Assembly: GCA_963830775.1 (NCBI GenBank)
Contig: CAWHNT010000047.1
Location: 682,001-746,000 of the forward strand
DNA: 64,000 nt
Direction: 5' to 3'
From: CAWHNT01 sp963830775
GTDB taxonomy: Bacteria; Pseudomonadota; Alphaproteobacteria; Geminicoccales; Geminicoccaceae
This document shows, in pieces, positions 52,322-62,346 of this stretch; the first letter of the stretch is position 1; each line of letters begins with the position of its first letter. Both the position numbers and the translations under genes were made by a program. The notes beneath the pieces were generated by a model. It had not been told where the DNA came from, did no database searches, and saw only the letters and a program-made list of their open reading frames with translations.

Positions 52322-53092
52322 CTAGGCCGGCAGCTCCACCACTAGGCCATCATGCGCCGGCAGCACGCCTTCCGGCAGGCGGCTCGCCCAATCGGCGTAG
52401 TCGACCTCGTGGTTCATGTGGGTGAGGTAGGCTTGGCGGGGCGCCACCTGCTCGATCCACTCCAGCGCCATCGCGAGGTGGGCATGGCTGGGGTGGGGCT
52501 TGTCGCGCAACGCGTCGACGATCCAGACCTCGACGCCGCGGAGCGTGGCCAGGGCCTCCTCGGAGAGGCCGTCCGTGTCGGTGGAGTAGGCGAAGGGGCC
52601 GATGCGGAAGCCCCAGCTCTCGCCGCGGCCGTGCTTCTGGCGGAAGGGGATGACCTCGGCATCGCCGATGCGGAAGGGGCCGTCGATCGGGTGCGGGTTG
52701 ATGTCGGGGCGCCAGAAGCCGAAGTGGCTGCGGCCGCCCTCGAAGACGTAGGGGAAGCGGCTGCGGATGCGGGCGAAGACCTGCTCGTCGGCATAGGCCT
52801 CGATCGGAGCCATGATGACGTTGTTGATCGAGCGCAGGTCGTCGATGCCGTGGACGTGGTCGGCGTGGGCGTGGGTGTAGAGGAGGGCGTCGATGGCACC
52901 GATGCCGGCGTCGAGGCACTGCTGGCGGAGGTCGGGGCCGGTGTCGACCAGGATGCGCTGGCCCGCCACCTCGATGAAGATCGAGCAGCGGCGGCGCTTG
53001 TTGCGGGGGTCGGGCGAGGTGCAGACCGGGCAGGTGCAGCCGATCTGCGGCACGCCGGCCGAGGTGCCGCAGCCGAGGACGGTGACCCTCAT
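52322..53092 (-). CDS. MBL-fold phosphodiesterase, PhnP-like
   Basis: A 256-residue metallo-beta-lactamase-fold hydrolase. VLGCGTSAGVPQIGCTCPVC includes a Cys-x-Cys-x-x-Cys zinc site typical of PhnP-like cyclic phosphodiesterases; the catalytic motif is LYTHAHADHVHGIDDL, and a late His is in YLTHMNHEVDY. It overlaps tatD by 4 bp and ends the operon that begins with rlpA/mltB. Likely role: hydrolysis of cyclic nucleotide or phosphodiester metabolites. Confidence 0.9.
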   Translation of the reverse strand: MRVTVLGCGTSAGVPQIGCTCPVCTSPDPRNKRRRCSIFIEVAGQRILVDTGPDLRQQCLDAGIGAIDALLYTHAHADHVHGIDDLRSINNVIMAPIEAYADEQVFARIRSRFPYVFEGGRSHFGFWRPDINPHPIDGPFRIGDAEVIPFRQKHGRGESWGFRIGPFAYSTDTDGLSEEALATLRGVEVWIVDALRDKPHPSHAHLAMALEWIEQVAPRQAYLTHMNHEVDYADWASRLPEGVLPAHDGLVVELPA

Positions 53093-53880
53093 GCGGCAGC
53101 GTCGAGGGGCCCGGCCTTGGTGAAGAGCCGGAAGAAGTTGGCGGTGGTGGCGCGCTCGATCTCGGCCACCGGCAGGCCCTTCACCTCGGCCAGCACGCGG
53201 GCGACGTGGGCGGTGAAGGCGGGCTCGTTGGTGCGGCCGCGCATCGGGACCGGGGCGAGGTAGGGGGCGTCGGTTTCCAGGAGCAGGCGGTCGAGCGGCA
53301 TGTCGCGGACGATGGCGCGCAGCTCGTCCGAGCGCTTGAAGGTGAGGATTCCCCCGATGCCGAGATGGAGGCCGATGGCGACCGCGCGCTCGGCGAGGCG
53401 GCGGCTGGAGCTGAAGCAGTGGACGACGCCGGTGAAGGGGCCGGCCGCCATCTCTTCCTCCAGGATGGAGGCGGTGTCGTCGTCGGCGTCGCGGGTGTGG
53501 ACGATCAGCGGCAGGCCGGTCTCGCGGGCGGCGGCGATGTGGGCGCGGAAGCTCGCCGCCTGCCGGTCGCGGGGGGCAAAGTCGTAGAAGTAGTCGAGGC
53601 CGCTCTCGCCGATGGCGACGACCTTGGCTTCGGCAGCGGCCTCGATCAGGGGGGCAGGATGGTCGAGGCCCTCCTTGCCGGCTTCGTGCGGATGGACGCC
53701 CAGGGCGCAGACCACGCTGGGATGCCGGCCGGCCAGGGCCACCACGTCCTTCCAGCTGCCCCGCTTCGTGGCGATCGTGACCATGAGGCCGACGCCGGCC
53801 TTGCGGGCATTCTCGACCACCTCGGACTCGCGTTCGGCGAGGCCCGGGTAGTCGAGGTGGCAGTGGCTGTCGACGATCAC
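53089..53880 (-). CDS. tatD: TatD-family metal-dependent deoxyribonuclease
   Basis: A 263-residue TIM-barrel hydrolase. VDSHCHLDYPGL supplies the His-x-His metal pair, ALGVHPHEA, IGESGLDYFYDFAPRD, LPLIVHTRDAD, GVVHCFSSS and LLLETDAPYLAP the remaining ligands. It lies 6 bp downstream of metG and overlaps the MBL gene by 4 bp, the conserved metG-tatD-MBL order. Confidence 0.95.
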   Translation of the reverse strand: MIVDSHCHLDYPGLAERESEVVENARKAGVGLMVTIATKRGSWKDVVALAGRHPSVVCALGVHPHEAGKEGLDHPAPLIEAAAEAKVVAIGESGLDYFYDFAPRDRQAASFRAHIAAARETGLPLIVHTRDADDDTASILEEEMAAGPFTGVVHCFSSSRRLAERAVAIGLHLGIGGILTFKRSDELRAIVRDMPLDRLLLETDAPYLAPVPMRGRTNEPAFTAHVARVLAEVKGLPVAEIERATTANFFRLFTKAGPLDAAA

Positions 53881-53886
53881 GGGTGC

Positions 53887-55414
53887 TCAGGCCTCGACGT
53901 AGCGCGGGAACACGCCGGCCGGTGGCGGGAGGCGTGTTCCCGGGCGCAGCGCGTCGGCATGCCCGAGCGAGGCGAAGGTGCGGGCCTCGTAAGGGACATC
54001 GAGCTGGTCGAGCAGGCTTGCGGCCGACTGCGGCATGAAGGGCTGCACCAGCAGGGCCAGATGGCGGATCACCTCGGCCAAGGTCCAGAGCACCGTGCCC
54101 ATGCGGGCGGGATCGGTCTTGCGCAAGGTCCAGGGAGCCTGGGCGTCGACATAGCGGTTGGCCTGACCCACCACCTCCCAGATCAGCTCCAGGGCGCGGT
54201 GCGTGGCCTGCACGTCCATCTCGGCGCGAAGACGGGAAAGCAGGCCGTGGGCTTGGCCGAGCAGGGCCTCGTCGTCGCCGGTGAGAGGGCCCGGCTCGGG
54301 CACGGCACCGGCGCAGTTGCGCTGGACCATCGACAGCACACGCTGGGCCAGGTTGCCGAAGTCGTTGGCGAGGTCGTGGTTGATGCGGCGGACCATGGCG
54401 GCGTGGCTGAAGTCGCCGTCATTGCCGAACGGGATCTCGCGCAGGAGGAAGTAGCGGGTCTGGTCGAGGCCGTAGCGCTCGACCAGCTCCAAAGGCGAGA
54501 CCACGTTGCCCAGGGACTTCGACATCTTCTGGCCCTCGACCGTCCACCAGCCGTGGGCGAAGACGCGCTTGGGCGTGCTCGAGGCCGGCGCTCATCAGGA
54601 AGGCCGGCCAGTAGACGGCGTGGAAGCGCAGGATGTCCTTGCCGACGACGTGCAGCTCGGCCGGCCAGAACCTGGTCCAGGCGGGGCTGCCGGTGTCGGG
54701 GTAGTCGACGGCCGAGATGTAGTTGGTGAGCGCGTCGAGCCAGACATACATCACGTGCGCCGGATCGCCCGGGACCGGGATGCCCCAGCGGAAGCTCGTG
54801 CGCGAGACGGAGAGGTCCTGGAGGCCACCGCGGACGAAGCTGACGACCTCGTTGCGGCGGGTGGCCGGGAGCACGAAGTCCGGGTTGGCCTCGTAGAAGG
54901 CGAGGAGCCGGTCCTGCCAGGCCGAGAGGCGGAAGAAGTAGCTGGGCTCCTCGACCCACTCGACCGGCGCCCCGGTCGGCGCCTTGCCGTCCACGAGCTC
55001 GCTCTCGGCATAGAACGCCTCGTCGCGGACCGAGTACCAGCCGGCATACTTGCCGAGATAGATGTCGCCCGACGCGATGAGCCGCTCCCACAAGGCCGTC
55101 ACCGCGCGCTTGTGGCGGGGCTCGGTGGTGCGGATGAAGTCGTCGTTGCTGTAGCCCATGACGCGGGCCAGCTCGCGGAAGCGCTCCGAGACCTCGTCGG
55201 TGAAGGCCTGGGGATCGACCCCGCGGTCACGCGCGGCCTTCTCGACCTTCTGGCCGTGCTCGTCGGTGCCGGTGAGGAAGAAGACCTCGTGGCCGTCCAG
55301 GCGCTTGAAGCGGGCCAGCGCGTCGCAGGCGAGCGTGGTGTAGGCGTGGCCGATATGGGGCGAATCGTTGACGTAGTAGATCGGCGTCGTGATGTACCAG
55401 CCGCCCGCAGCCAT
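53887..55414 (-). CDS. metG: Methionyl-tRNA synthetase (frameshifted)
   Basis: Class I synthetase. ATG 55414 (MAAGGWYITTPIYYVND). HIGH motif DSPHIGHAYTT, KMSKS in QKMSKSLGNVVSP, anticodon-binding helical domain at the C-terminus (ANRYVDAQAPWTLRK). Near 54590 one extra A (GAGC A CGCCC) shifts the frame; corrected length 508 residues is usual for the single-domain alphaproteobacterial enzyme. An essential gene, so the break is probably not real. It is 17 bp after holB. Confidence 0.95.
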
Positions 55415-55431
55415 CCGGGTCTCCAAGACGA

Positions 55432-56485
55432 TCAGGCGAGACCGGGGGCCGGCTCGACCTCCGGGTTGCAGATGCCGTGCGCGATCTGCAGGAGCGCCAC
55501 GACGGGGTCGAGATTCACCGTCTCGACCCGCTCCATCAAGGCGGCGAGCTTGTCCCACAAGGCGAGCCAGCGATCAAGCGGAGCGCTGGCGGCAAGGGCC
55601 TGCAGGCGCTCGGGCTCGCCGGCGCAGAGCTCGAGCCCGGGGCTGCGGCCGACACCGGCGAGCGCCAGCCGGCGCAGCATGGTGCCGAGATAGAGGGTGA
55701 CGGTTCGGTGGCCTGCGGCCTCGACCTGGCGGGTCACCGTCATGGCGGCACGCAGGCGGCCGGCATCGTCGCGGCCGGCGGCAAGCGCTTCGAGAAGCGT
55801 GGCATAGCCGCCCGTCCAGTCGAGCCCGTGCAGCTCCAGGCCGCGACCGATGCTGCCCTCGGCAAGCTCGATGAGGCGGGGCAGCTCGTCCGCGGGCAGC
55901 TCGGGGGCCAGACCGTGCAGGCCCGCTGCGAGCTCGGCCGCGGTGAGCGGCGCCAGGCGCAGGCCGGCGCAGCGCGACGCGATGGTGCGCAGGAGCCGGC
56001 CGGGGCGCTGGGCCACGAGGAGGAAGACGAGGCCGTGCGGCGGCTCCTCCAGCACCTTGAGCAGCGCGTTCTCGCCCTGCTGGTTCAGCGTCGTATCGGC
56101 ATCGTCGATCAGGCAGACCCGGCGGCCCGTGGTCGAGGTACGATAGAGGCTCTCCAGCGTCCCACGGACGGTGTCGACCTCCAGCGCGGCGGGGCCGCGC
56201 TTCATCACCCGCGGCTCGAGCAGCGAGAAGTCCGGATGGGCGCCATTGGCGACCATGCGGAACACGGGAGCCGCGGGCTCGTGCCAGCGCGGCTCGGCCT
56301 CAAGGCCGGCGAGGTAGGCAGCGGGCGAGGCGGAAGGCGAGGGTGGCCTTGCCGACGCCACGAGGGCCGGTCAGGAGCCAGCCATGCGGCAGCCGGCCGG
56401 AGCGCCAGGCGCGCAGCCAGAGCTGCTCGGCCGCGGCGTGACCGAAAAGGTGCGGGTTGCTGGCCGGTGCGGGCGGCTCCGTCAT
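55432..56485 (-). CDS. holB: DNA polymerase III subunit delta-prime (frameshifted)
   Basis: Clamp-loader subunit. ATG 56485 overlaps the tmk stop by 4 bp. The P-loop GPRGVGKATLAFRLA is in the first frame; after one extra A near 56332 (TGCCT A CCTC) the frame continues AGLEAEPRW, then the AAA+ sensor/Walker B region VCLIDDADTTLNQQGENALL and KVLEEPPHGLVFLLV. Corrected length 350 residues. The zinc-module Cys of some HolB proteins are not obvious. Order tmk-holB-metG-tatD is conserved in alphaproteobacteria. Confidence 0.92.
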
Positions 56486-57138
56486 GGAGCGACGAGGCCA
56501 AGCCGGACCGTCACCTGGCGGCGCATGTCGGCGGCGACATCGTCCGCGGCACGCGCTGCATCGACGATCGCGATGCGCTCGGGCGCTGCGGCGGCGCGGT
56601 CGAGGAAGCCGCGGCGGACGCGCTCGTGGAACGCCTGCTCGCGGGCGTCGAAGCGCGTCGAGGCGCCTTCGGCATGGCGGCGGGCGAGGCCGGTCTCGAC
56701 CGGAAGGTCGAGGAGGAGCGTGAGATCGGGGAGCGGAGCGTCGAGCACGGCCTCGTGTAGAGCGTGGATCCGGGCCGGGTCCAGCCCGCCGGCCGAGGCC
56801 TGATAGGCGAAGGTGGAATCGATATAGCGGTCGCAGAGGACCCAGGCGCCGCGGGCCAGGGCCGGGCGGATCAGGCGGGCGAGGTGGTCGTCGCGGGCGG
56901 CCGCCACGAGGAGCAGCTCGGTCGAAGGCAGCCAGCGCTCGGCCGCACCCTCGACCAGGAGGCGGCGGACAGCCTCGGCACCGGGCGTGCCGCCGGGCTC
57001 GCGGGTGCGGACGACCTCCAGCCCGCCCGCCTCGAGCCAGACGGCGAGGCGCTCGAGCTGGGTGGTCTTGCCCGCACCCTCGCCCCCTTCGAAGGTGATG
57101 AAGTACCCGCGGCCGGCGGCCGGCGGCTCAGCCGGCAC
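56482..57138 (-). CDS. tmk: Thymidylate kinase
   Basis: A 218-residue dTMP kinase. P-loop FITFEGGEGAGKTTQ, DRX motif LCDRYIDSTFAYQ, TREPGGTPGAE. The GTG at 57138 is the closest start before the domain and overlaps the dacA 3' end by 11 bp; no ATG is available without adding about 75 low-complexity residues. It lies between dacA and holB in one operon. Confidence 0.94.
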   Translation of the reverse strand: MPAEPPAAGRGYFITFEGGEGAGKTTQLERLAVWLEAGGLEVVRTREPGGTPGAEAVRRLLVEGAAERWLPSTELLLVAAARDDHLARLIRPALARGAWVLCDRYIDSTFAYQASAGGLDPARIHALHEAVLDAPLPDLTLLLDLPVETGLARRHAEGASTRFDAREQAFHERVRRGFLDRAAAAPERIAIVDAARAADDVAADMRRQVTVRLGLVAP

Positions 57139-58255
57139 CGAAGACCAGGTAGTTGATGGCGCCGGCGATGCGCCCGAACATGCCCGCACGCGGAACCTCG
57201 CGGCCGGCCACGAGCGGGATGCTGACGAGGTCGGCGCCGGGGGCGGTGACCTCGAGCGTGCCGAGGCGCTGGCCCTTGGCGACGGGGGCCTGGACCGGGC
57301 TCTCGTAGCGCAGCTTGGCGACCATGCCCTTGCGTGCTTCGCGCGAGAGGGTGACGCCGACGACGCCATCAGCGACGAGAGGCACCTTGGCCTCGCTGCC
57401 CTGCCAGACGTCGGCCTCGGCCACGGGCTCGCCGGCCTGGAACAGGCGGTACTCCTGGAACTCGCGGAAGCCGTACTCCAGCACCTGCTCGGCCTCGGAG
57501 CGGCGCTCGCGGATCTTGTCGAGGCCGGCGATCACGGTCACCAGCCGGCGCCCGTCGCGCTCGGCGGAGGCGACGAGCCCGTAGCCCGCCTCCTTGGTAT
57601 AGCCGGTCTTCATGCCGTCCACGCCGGGCACGCCCGCCTGGAGCAGCGGGTTGCGGTTCGGCTGCTTGATGTTGTTGAAGGTGAACTCGCGCTCGGAGTA
57701 ATACTTATAGTACTCGGGGAAATCGTGGATGATGTGCATCGCCAGCGTGGCGAGGTCGCGCACGCTCATCACGTGCTCGGGGTCGGGCAGGCCGGTCGCG
57801 TTCTTGAAGTGGCTGGCGGACATGCCGAGCTCGCGCGCCTTCTCGTTCGCCCGTTCGGCAAAGGCCGTCTCGCTTCCGGCCAGCGCCTCGGCAAAGACGA
57901 TGCAGGCATCGTTGCCCGACTGGATGATCATGCCGCGGAGCAGGTCCTCGACCCCGACTCGCTCGCCGACCTTGACGAACATCTCCGAGCCTTCGATCCG
58001 CCAGGCCCGCTCGCTCACAGGGAGCGTGTCGTCGAGCTTCAGGCTGCCCTCCTTGAGCCGCTCGAAGACGAGGTAGGCCGTCATCAGCTTGCTCATCGAG
58101 GCCGGCGGGATCGACTGGTCCGCGTTCTTCGCGAACAGGACGGCCCCGGTCCGGTAGTCCACCACGATGGCGGCACGTGCACTGGTCTCGAACGCCCGGG
58201 CAGAACCCACAAAGGTGAGCGTGAGCGTGCAGGCGAGCAGAAGCAGCCTTAGCAT
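57128..58255 (-). CDS. dacA: D-alanyl-D-alanine carboxypeptidase (DacA/PBP5 family)
   Basis: A 375-residue penicillin-binding protein. Signal peptide MLRLLLLACTLTLTFVGSAR (ATG 58255). Active-site motifs are SMSK (nucleophile Ser), SGN in IQSGNDACIV, and KTG in DGMKTGYTKEAG. The C-terminal PBP5 beta domain (about 275-365) and a terminal amphipathic/hydrophobic tail (RIAGAINYLVFGAG) suit membrane association. It trims peptidoglycan stem peptides. Confidence 0.95.
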   Translation of the reverse strand: MLRLLLLACTLTLTFVGSARAFETSARAAIVVDYRTGAVLFAKNADQSIPPASMSKLMTAYLVFERLKEGSLKLDDTLPVSERAWRIEGSEMFVKVGERVGVEDLLRGMIIQSGNDACIVFAEALAGSETAFAERANEKARELGMSASHFKNATGLPDPEHVMSVRDLATLAMHIIHDFPEYYKYYSEREFTFNNIKQPNRNPLLQAGVPGVDGMKTGYTKEAGYGLVASAERDGRRLVTVIAGLDKIRERRSEAEQVLEYGFREFQEYRLFQAGEPVAEADVWQGSEAKVPLVADGVVGVTLSREARKGMVAKLRYESPVQAPVAKGQRLGTLEVTAPGADLVSIPLVAGREVPRAGMFGRIAGAINYLVFGAG

Positions 58256-58293
58256 CGATCCTCTCTCGGGCAGGCAGATCGGGCGCATGACGG

Positions 58294-59352
58294 TCAGCAG
58301 GCCGTGGCCGCCGTGCTGCCGGCGGCAGGTAGCACGAACGCCTCCGGGTAGCCCAGGCCCCGGACGCGATCAACCATGGCGGATGCCGCCTGGTAGCCGG
58401 GCAAGGGCCCGAGCTTGACCCGGGCCAACGCCTGGCCGTTGGCGAAGTAGGGCTCGATGACCACGCGCTCGAGACTGCGCAAGGTCACCATCGCCGCCTG
58501 CACCCGCACGCTGTCGCTGAAGGCGCCGACCTGCACATATTGCGGGCCGCTGGCGCAGAAGCCCTGCACGGCAGGGCGCGCGGCTGCGGGAGGTGCGGGT
58601 GGCGGCGGGGCCCAGGGCTCGGGCTCCGGTGCCACGTCCGCCAGGAGTGGCGGCCGCACAAGGTGACGCGGCCCGCGCGCTTGTGGAGCCTGCGTTGACG
58701 TCGCCGGTGCTGCGGGAGGCAGTTGAGCGACCACGACCGGCGGTGCCGGCGTGGCTGGAGGCAGCGGGGCCACCACCTGCGGCGGCTGCCGGCGCGGCGG
58801 CAGCGGCATCCGCACGGGCGGCAGGAGGTCGTTTTCCCGGCTCGCCACCATGGTTGGTGAGGCGGGCGGCGTGCCGCGAGCGTCGGCGAGGCCCAGGAAC
58901 TTCACCCGCACCGGCGTCAGGCCCGCCTGCTCGAACCCGAGGCGGCGGGCCGCCGCCTGCGACACGTCGATCAGGCGGTCCTCGACGAACGGGCCGCGAT
59001 CATTGACGCGGACGTCGAGCGAGCGGCCGTTGGCGAGGTTGGTGACCCGGACGACGCTGGGCAGGGGCAGGGTGGGATGGGCCGCCGACAGCTCGTCCAT
59101 GTCGAAGACCTCGCCATTGGCGGTCTCCAGCCCGTCGAACGCCTCACCGTACCAGGAGGCGGTGCCGACCCGCTCATAGTTCGGGTCGTAGGCCGGGTAG
59201 TACCAGCGGCCGTTGATCTGGTAGGGCCGGCCGACCTTGTAGTGACCCTCGCCCCAGCGCGTGTCGGTGCCCAGCCAGCCGCAGCCGGCGAAGGCCAGCA
59301 GAAGCAGGACCGTGGCCCATCGGGCGGTCGGCCGGGAGGGCAGGGAGGACAT
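58294..59352 (-). CDS. rlpA: RlpA-family septal lytic transglycosylase, lipoprotein with SPOR domain
   Basis: A 352-residue lipoprotein: signal plus lipobox FAGC (ATVLLLLAFAGCGWL). The double-psi beta-barrel RlpA domain has GTASWYGEAFDG, TANGEVFD, VNDRGPFVEDRLIDVS. A long Pro-rich linker (about 170-270) follows, then a C-terminal SPOR domain (YVQVGAFSDSVRVQAA) that binds denuded septal glycan. It lies upstream of dacA in the cell-wall operon. Confidence 0.93.
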   Translation of the reverse strand: MSSLPSRPTARWATVLLLLAFAGCGWLGTDTRWGEGHYKVGRPYQINGRWYYPAYDPNYERVGTASWYGEAFDGLETANGEVFDMDELSAAHPTLPLPSVVRVTNLANGRSLDVRVNDRGPFVEDRLIDVSQAAARRLGFEQAGLTPVRVKFLGLADARGTPPASPTMVASRENDLLPPVRMPLPPRRQPPQVVAPLPPATPAPPVVVAQLPPAAPATSTQAPQARGPRHLVRPPLLADVAPEPEPWAPPPPAPPAAARPAVQGFCASGPQYVQVGAFSDSVRVQAAMVTLRSLERVVIEPYFANGQALARVKLGPLPGYQAASAMVDRVRGLGYPEAFVLPAAGSTAATAC

Positions 59353-59380
59353 GATCGATCACTACCACGGCCGGGCAAAC

Positions 59381-60350
59381 TCAGCCACTCTCAATGAGAT
59401 CAGACAGTAGTCCCACGCAGAGGGCGAAGTAGGTGGAGCGGTTCCAGACCATGATGGTGCGGAAGTTCGGGTAGACGAGGTAGCTGGGCCCATCCATGTC
59501 CAGGAGCGAGGCTTCGACCGCGGCCACGGGCAGGTCGCCGCCGTCCGGGAGCCGCACGCCCTTGGCCTGCCAGTGCTGGAGCGGCGCGCGACGGTCGAGG
59601 CCCGCACCCTCCTGACGGATCCGCTCCGGCGCCTGCACCCGCCGGCCCCAGCGCAGGCCCGGATCCCAGCCCACATTGGCCAGGTAGTTGGCCATCGACG
59701 CGAACACGTCGGGCGTCGTGCCCCAGATGTCGCGCCTGCCGTCGCCGTTGAAGTCGACGGCATAGCCCAGGAAGGTCGAGGGCATGAACTGGCACTGGCC
59801 CATGGCGCCGGCCCATGAGCCGATCATGCGGTCGGCGGCTTATGTCGCCGGCATCGACGACCTTGAGGGCCGCGATCAGCTCCTTGCGGAAGAAGCTGGC
59901 GCGCCTGCCCTCATGCGCCAGGGTGGCGAGCGAGGCGATCACCGAGTAGGTGCCGGGCCGGGTGCCGAAATTGGACTCGATGCCCCAGAGGGCCACGATC
60001 ACCCGTGCCGGCACGCCGTAGCGTTCCTGCACGCGCGACAGGAGCCGGGCATGGGTGGCGGCGAGCTCGCGGCCGCGCAGGACCCGCTGGTCGGTGACCA
60101 CGCGGGCGCGGTACTCGTCGAAGGTGAAGCGGCCCTCGGGCTGCTTGCGGTCGAGCTCGATCACCCGCGGGATCGGGGCGATGCCGGCCAGGGCCCGGTC
60201 CAGCGTGCTGGCGCGCACGCCCGCGGCTCGGGCGTCCCGGCGCAGGCCTTCCAGCCAGAGATCGAAGGACTCCTCGGCGCGAGCGATCGCCGGCAGCATG
60301 GCCGGCAATGCCGCTCCGAGGACCAGACGGCGAGAGAGCCCAGCTGACAT
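59381..60350 (-). CDS. mltB: Lytic murein transglycosylase B (frameshifted)
   Basis: ATG 60350 begins a signal peptide with an Arg pair (LSRRLVLGAALPAMLPAIARA). The catalytic Glu is in VALWGIESNFG, and AMGQCQFMPSTFL and DIWGTTPDVFASMANYL are family motifs. One extra C near 59845 (AGC C GCC) separates the two frames; corrected length 322 residues. It cleaves peptidoglycan to 1,6-anhydro products. The ending LCVGLLSDLI is shorter than some family members that carry a peptidoglycan-binding domain. Confidence 0.92.
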
Positions 60351-60438
60351 GGCGCAGGTCCGGCGGCTGGAGTTCACCGCCAGTTGTTATACCGTCTGGT
60401 TTGAGCGTGAGAAGCGGGTGCGGATCGCACCCGTCCAA

Positions 60439-62160
60439 TCATTCGGCGAGTGTGGCGGCCGCGATCGCGGACGCGGCGGGGTGCCGCCCGGCATGCCGGC
60501 TCATGGCCTCGCTCAGGCTCGCCATGGTGATCGGCTTGGTGACATAGCCGTCCATCCCGGCGGCATAGCAGCTGGCGGCGTCGCCGCGCATCGCGTTGGC
60601 GGTGACCGCGATGATCGGTGTCGCGGCCCGGGCGGGATCGCCGAGGGAGCGGATGCGCCGGCTCGCCTCCAGCCCGTCCATGGTCGGCATCAGCACGTCC
60701 ATCAGCACCAGGTCGAACGGCTGCCGCTCCAGCGCGTGCACGGCCTCGAGCCCGTTGGCGACCATGGTCGGCCGATGCCCCGCCCGCTCGAGCAGAACCT
60801 GCATCAGGCGGCGATTGATGTCGTTGTCGTCGGCCACCAGCACGTCGAGGTGGGGCTGGCGGTCGGCCATGGTGTGGATGGTGATGAAGTCCCGCCGGCC
60901 CTCCGCGGCACCGGCCCGCAGCGCCTGCAGGCATTGCAGCAGCGTCTCGGCCGAGACCGGCTTCGGCAGGTAGGCGGAGAACCCCGCCGCCCTCGCCTGG
61001 GCGGCGTCGCCCCGCAGGCCGGAGGCCACCAGCAGGACGAGGCTGGGCCTGGCGTAGCGCGGCTCGGCCAGGATGCGCTGGCCGAGCTGCTCGCCCGAAA
61101 GGTCGGGCAGGCCGCGGTCGATCAGCACCAGGTCGAAGTGGCGCCCACGGTCGGCGGCCTCGTCCAGGATGGCCAGGGCCTGCGCCGCCGAGCGGGTGCC
61201 TCGGGCGGCGATGCCCCAGCCGCTGGCGAGCTCGACCAGACCCGTCCGGGTCCGTTCCTGTGGGTCGGCGACCAGCAGGGAAGCGCCGGCCAGCGGCAGG
61301 GAAACCGTGGTCGCGGCCAGGCTTTCGGCCGAGGGCAGCGGCAGGGCAACGCGGACCTCGAAGGTGGTGCCGACGCCGCGCTCGCTGTGAACGGTGATCT
61401 CGCCACCGATGGCGTGGGTGAGACGGTGTGCGATCATCAGGCCGAGCCCGCTGCCGCCATAGAGTCGGACCATGTGCCGGTCGGCCTGCGTGTAGGCCTC
61501 GAACAGGCGGCGCAGCGCCTCCTCGGGGATGCCCGGCCCGGTATCCTCGACCGCGATCCGCAGGCCCATGCGACCTTCGGTGGCCGGTTCCGGCCTGATC
61601 TTGATGGTGACCCGGCCCTCCTCGGTGAACTTGAGAGCGTTGCCGGCGAGGTTGATCAGCACCTGCCGCAGGCGGCCCGGGTCGGTGCGCAGGACGGCGG
61701 GCGTGGCCGGGTCGACGTCGAGGACCAGCTTCAACCCGCGGCGCGTGGCGGTGGGATCGAGCAGTGCCTTCAGCCGGTCGAGGAAGGGTGCGAGCGCGAA
61801 GTCGGTCTCGTCGAGCTCCAGCCGGCCGGCGTCGATGCGCGTGAGGTCGAGCACGTCATTGACGAGCGTGAGCAGGGCCTCGGCGGCATCGACCACGGCG
61901 TTGACATAGCCGCGCTGCTCGCCGTCGAGCGGCGTGTCGCGCAGGAGGCGTGCCATGCCCAGCACGCTGTTCATCGGCTCGCGGATCTCGTGGCTCATGG
62001 TGGCGAGGAACGCCGCCCGCGCGCGGCTCGCGGCCTCGGCCGCATCCCGCTCACCCCGCAGCCGCTCGATCTCGGCCTGCACGGATCTGCTGTCCACGTG
62101 GTCCGACACGGTGCTCTCGTCCAAGCCGCCGCCCCACACTGGTCTTCGTATATCAACCAT
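60439..62160 (-). CDS. Hybrid sensor histidine kinase with two receiver domains
   Basis: A 573-residue cytoplasmic hybrid kinase without membrane segments or a recognisable sensor domain. A short coiled coil (about 25-50) leads to HisKA with phosphoacceptor His57 in TMSHEIREPMNS. HATPase_c follows with INLAGNALKFT (N box), VEDTGPGIP (G1) and GGSGLGLMIA (G2). REC1 (about 310-425) carries LVLIDRGLPD, and REC2 (about 450-560) carries LVLMDVLMPTMDGL with the Lys of GYVTKP. Input and partner are unknown. ATG 62160 sits inside a palindrome (62152-62168). Confidence 0.93.
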   Translation of the reverse strand: MVDIRRPVWGGGLDESTVSDHVDSRSVQAEIERLRGERDAAEAASRARAAFLATMSHEIREPMNSVLGMARLLRDTPLDGEQRGYVNAVVDAAEALLTLVNDVLDLTRIDAGRLELDETDFALAPFLDRLKALLDPTATRRGLKLVLDVDPATPAVLRTDPGRLRQVLINLAGNALKFTEEGRVTIKIRPEPATEGRMGLRIAVEDTGPGIPEEALRRLFEAYTQADRHMVRLYGGSGLGLMIAHRLTHAIGGEITVHSERGVGTTFEVRVALPLPSAESLAATTVSLPLAGASLLVADPQERTRTGLVELASGWGIAARGTRSAAQALAILDEAADRGRHFDLVLIDRGLPDLSGEQLGQRILAEPRYARPSLVLLVASGLRGDAAQARAAGFSAYLPKPVSAETLLQCLQALRAGAAEGRRDFITIHTMADRQPHLDVLVADDNDINRRLMQVLLERAGHRPTMVANGLEAVHALERQPFDLVLMDVLMPTMDGLEASRRIRSLGDPARAATPIIAVTANAMRGDAASCYAAGMDGYVTKPITMASLSEAMSRHAGRHPAASAIAAATLAE

Positions 62161-62168
62161 AGGTTGAT
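62152..62168. promoter_or_regulatory. Palindrome over the histidine-kinase start codon
   Basis: ATCAACC-ATA-GGTTGAT, a perfect 7-bp inverted repeat centred on the ATG of the kinase gene. It could be an operator or, in the mRNA, a hairpin that hides the start codon. The flanking 62240-62280 is unusually AT-rich for this genome and suits a promoter region. Confidence 0.35.
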
Positions 62169-62346
62169 GTATGGTGCGATTGCAAGCACTCTGCGGGTGC
62201 GGCCGTCCCGCTGCCGCCCAAGAAAATCGCCGGGCCGAGAAGTGCAATCTTTTGCTTGCTTGTAGGTTAATATTCCTTTAGCCTCAGCAATCCGAAAGCG
62301 CCGCCCCGCTGTCGGACGTATCCAGTCCTCCTTGAGGAGATAGGGT

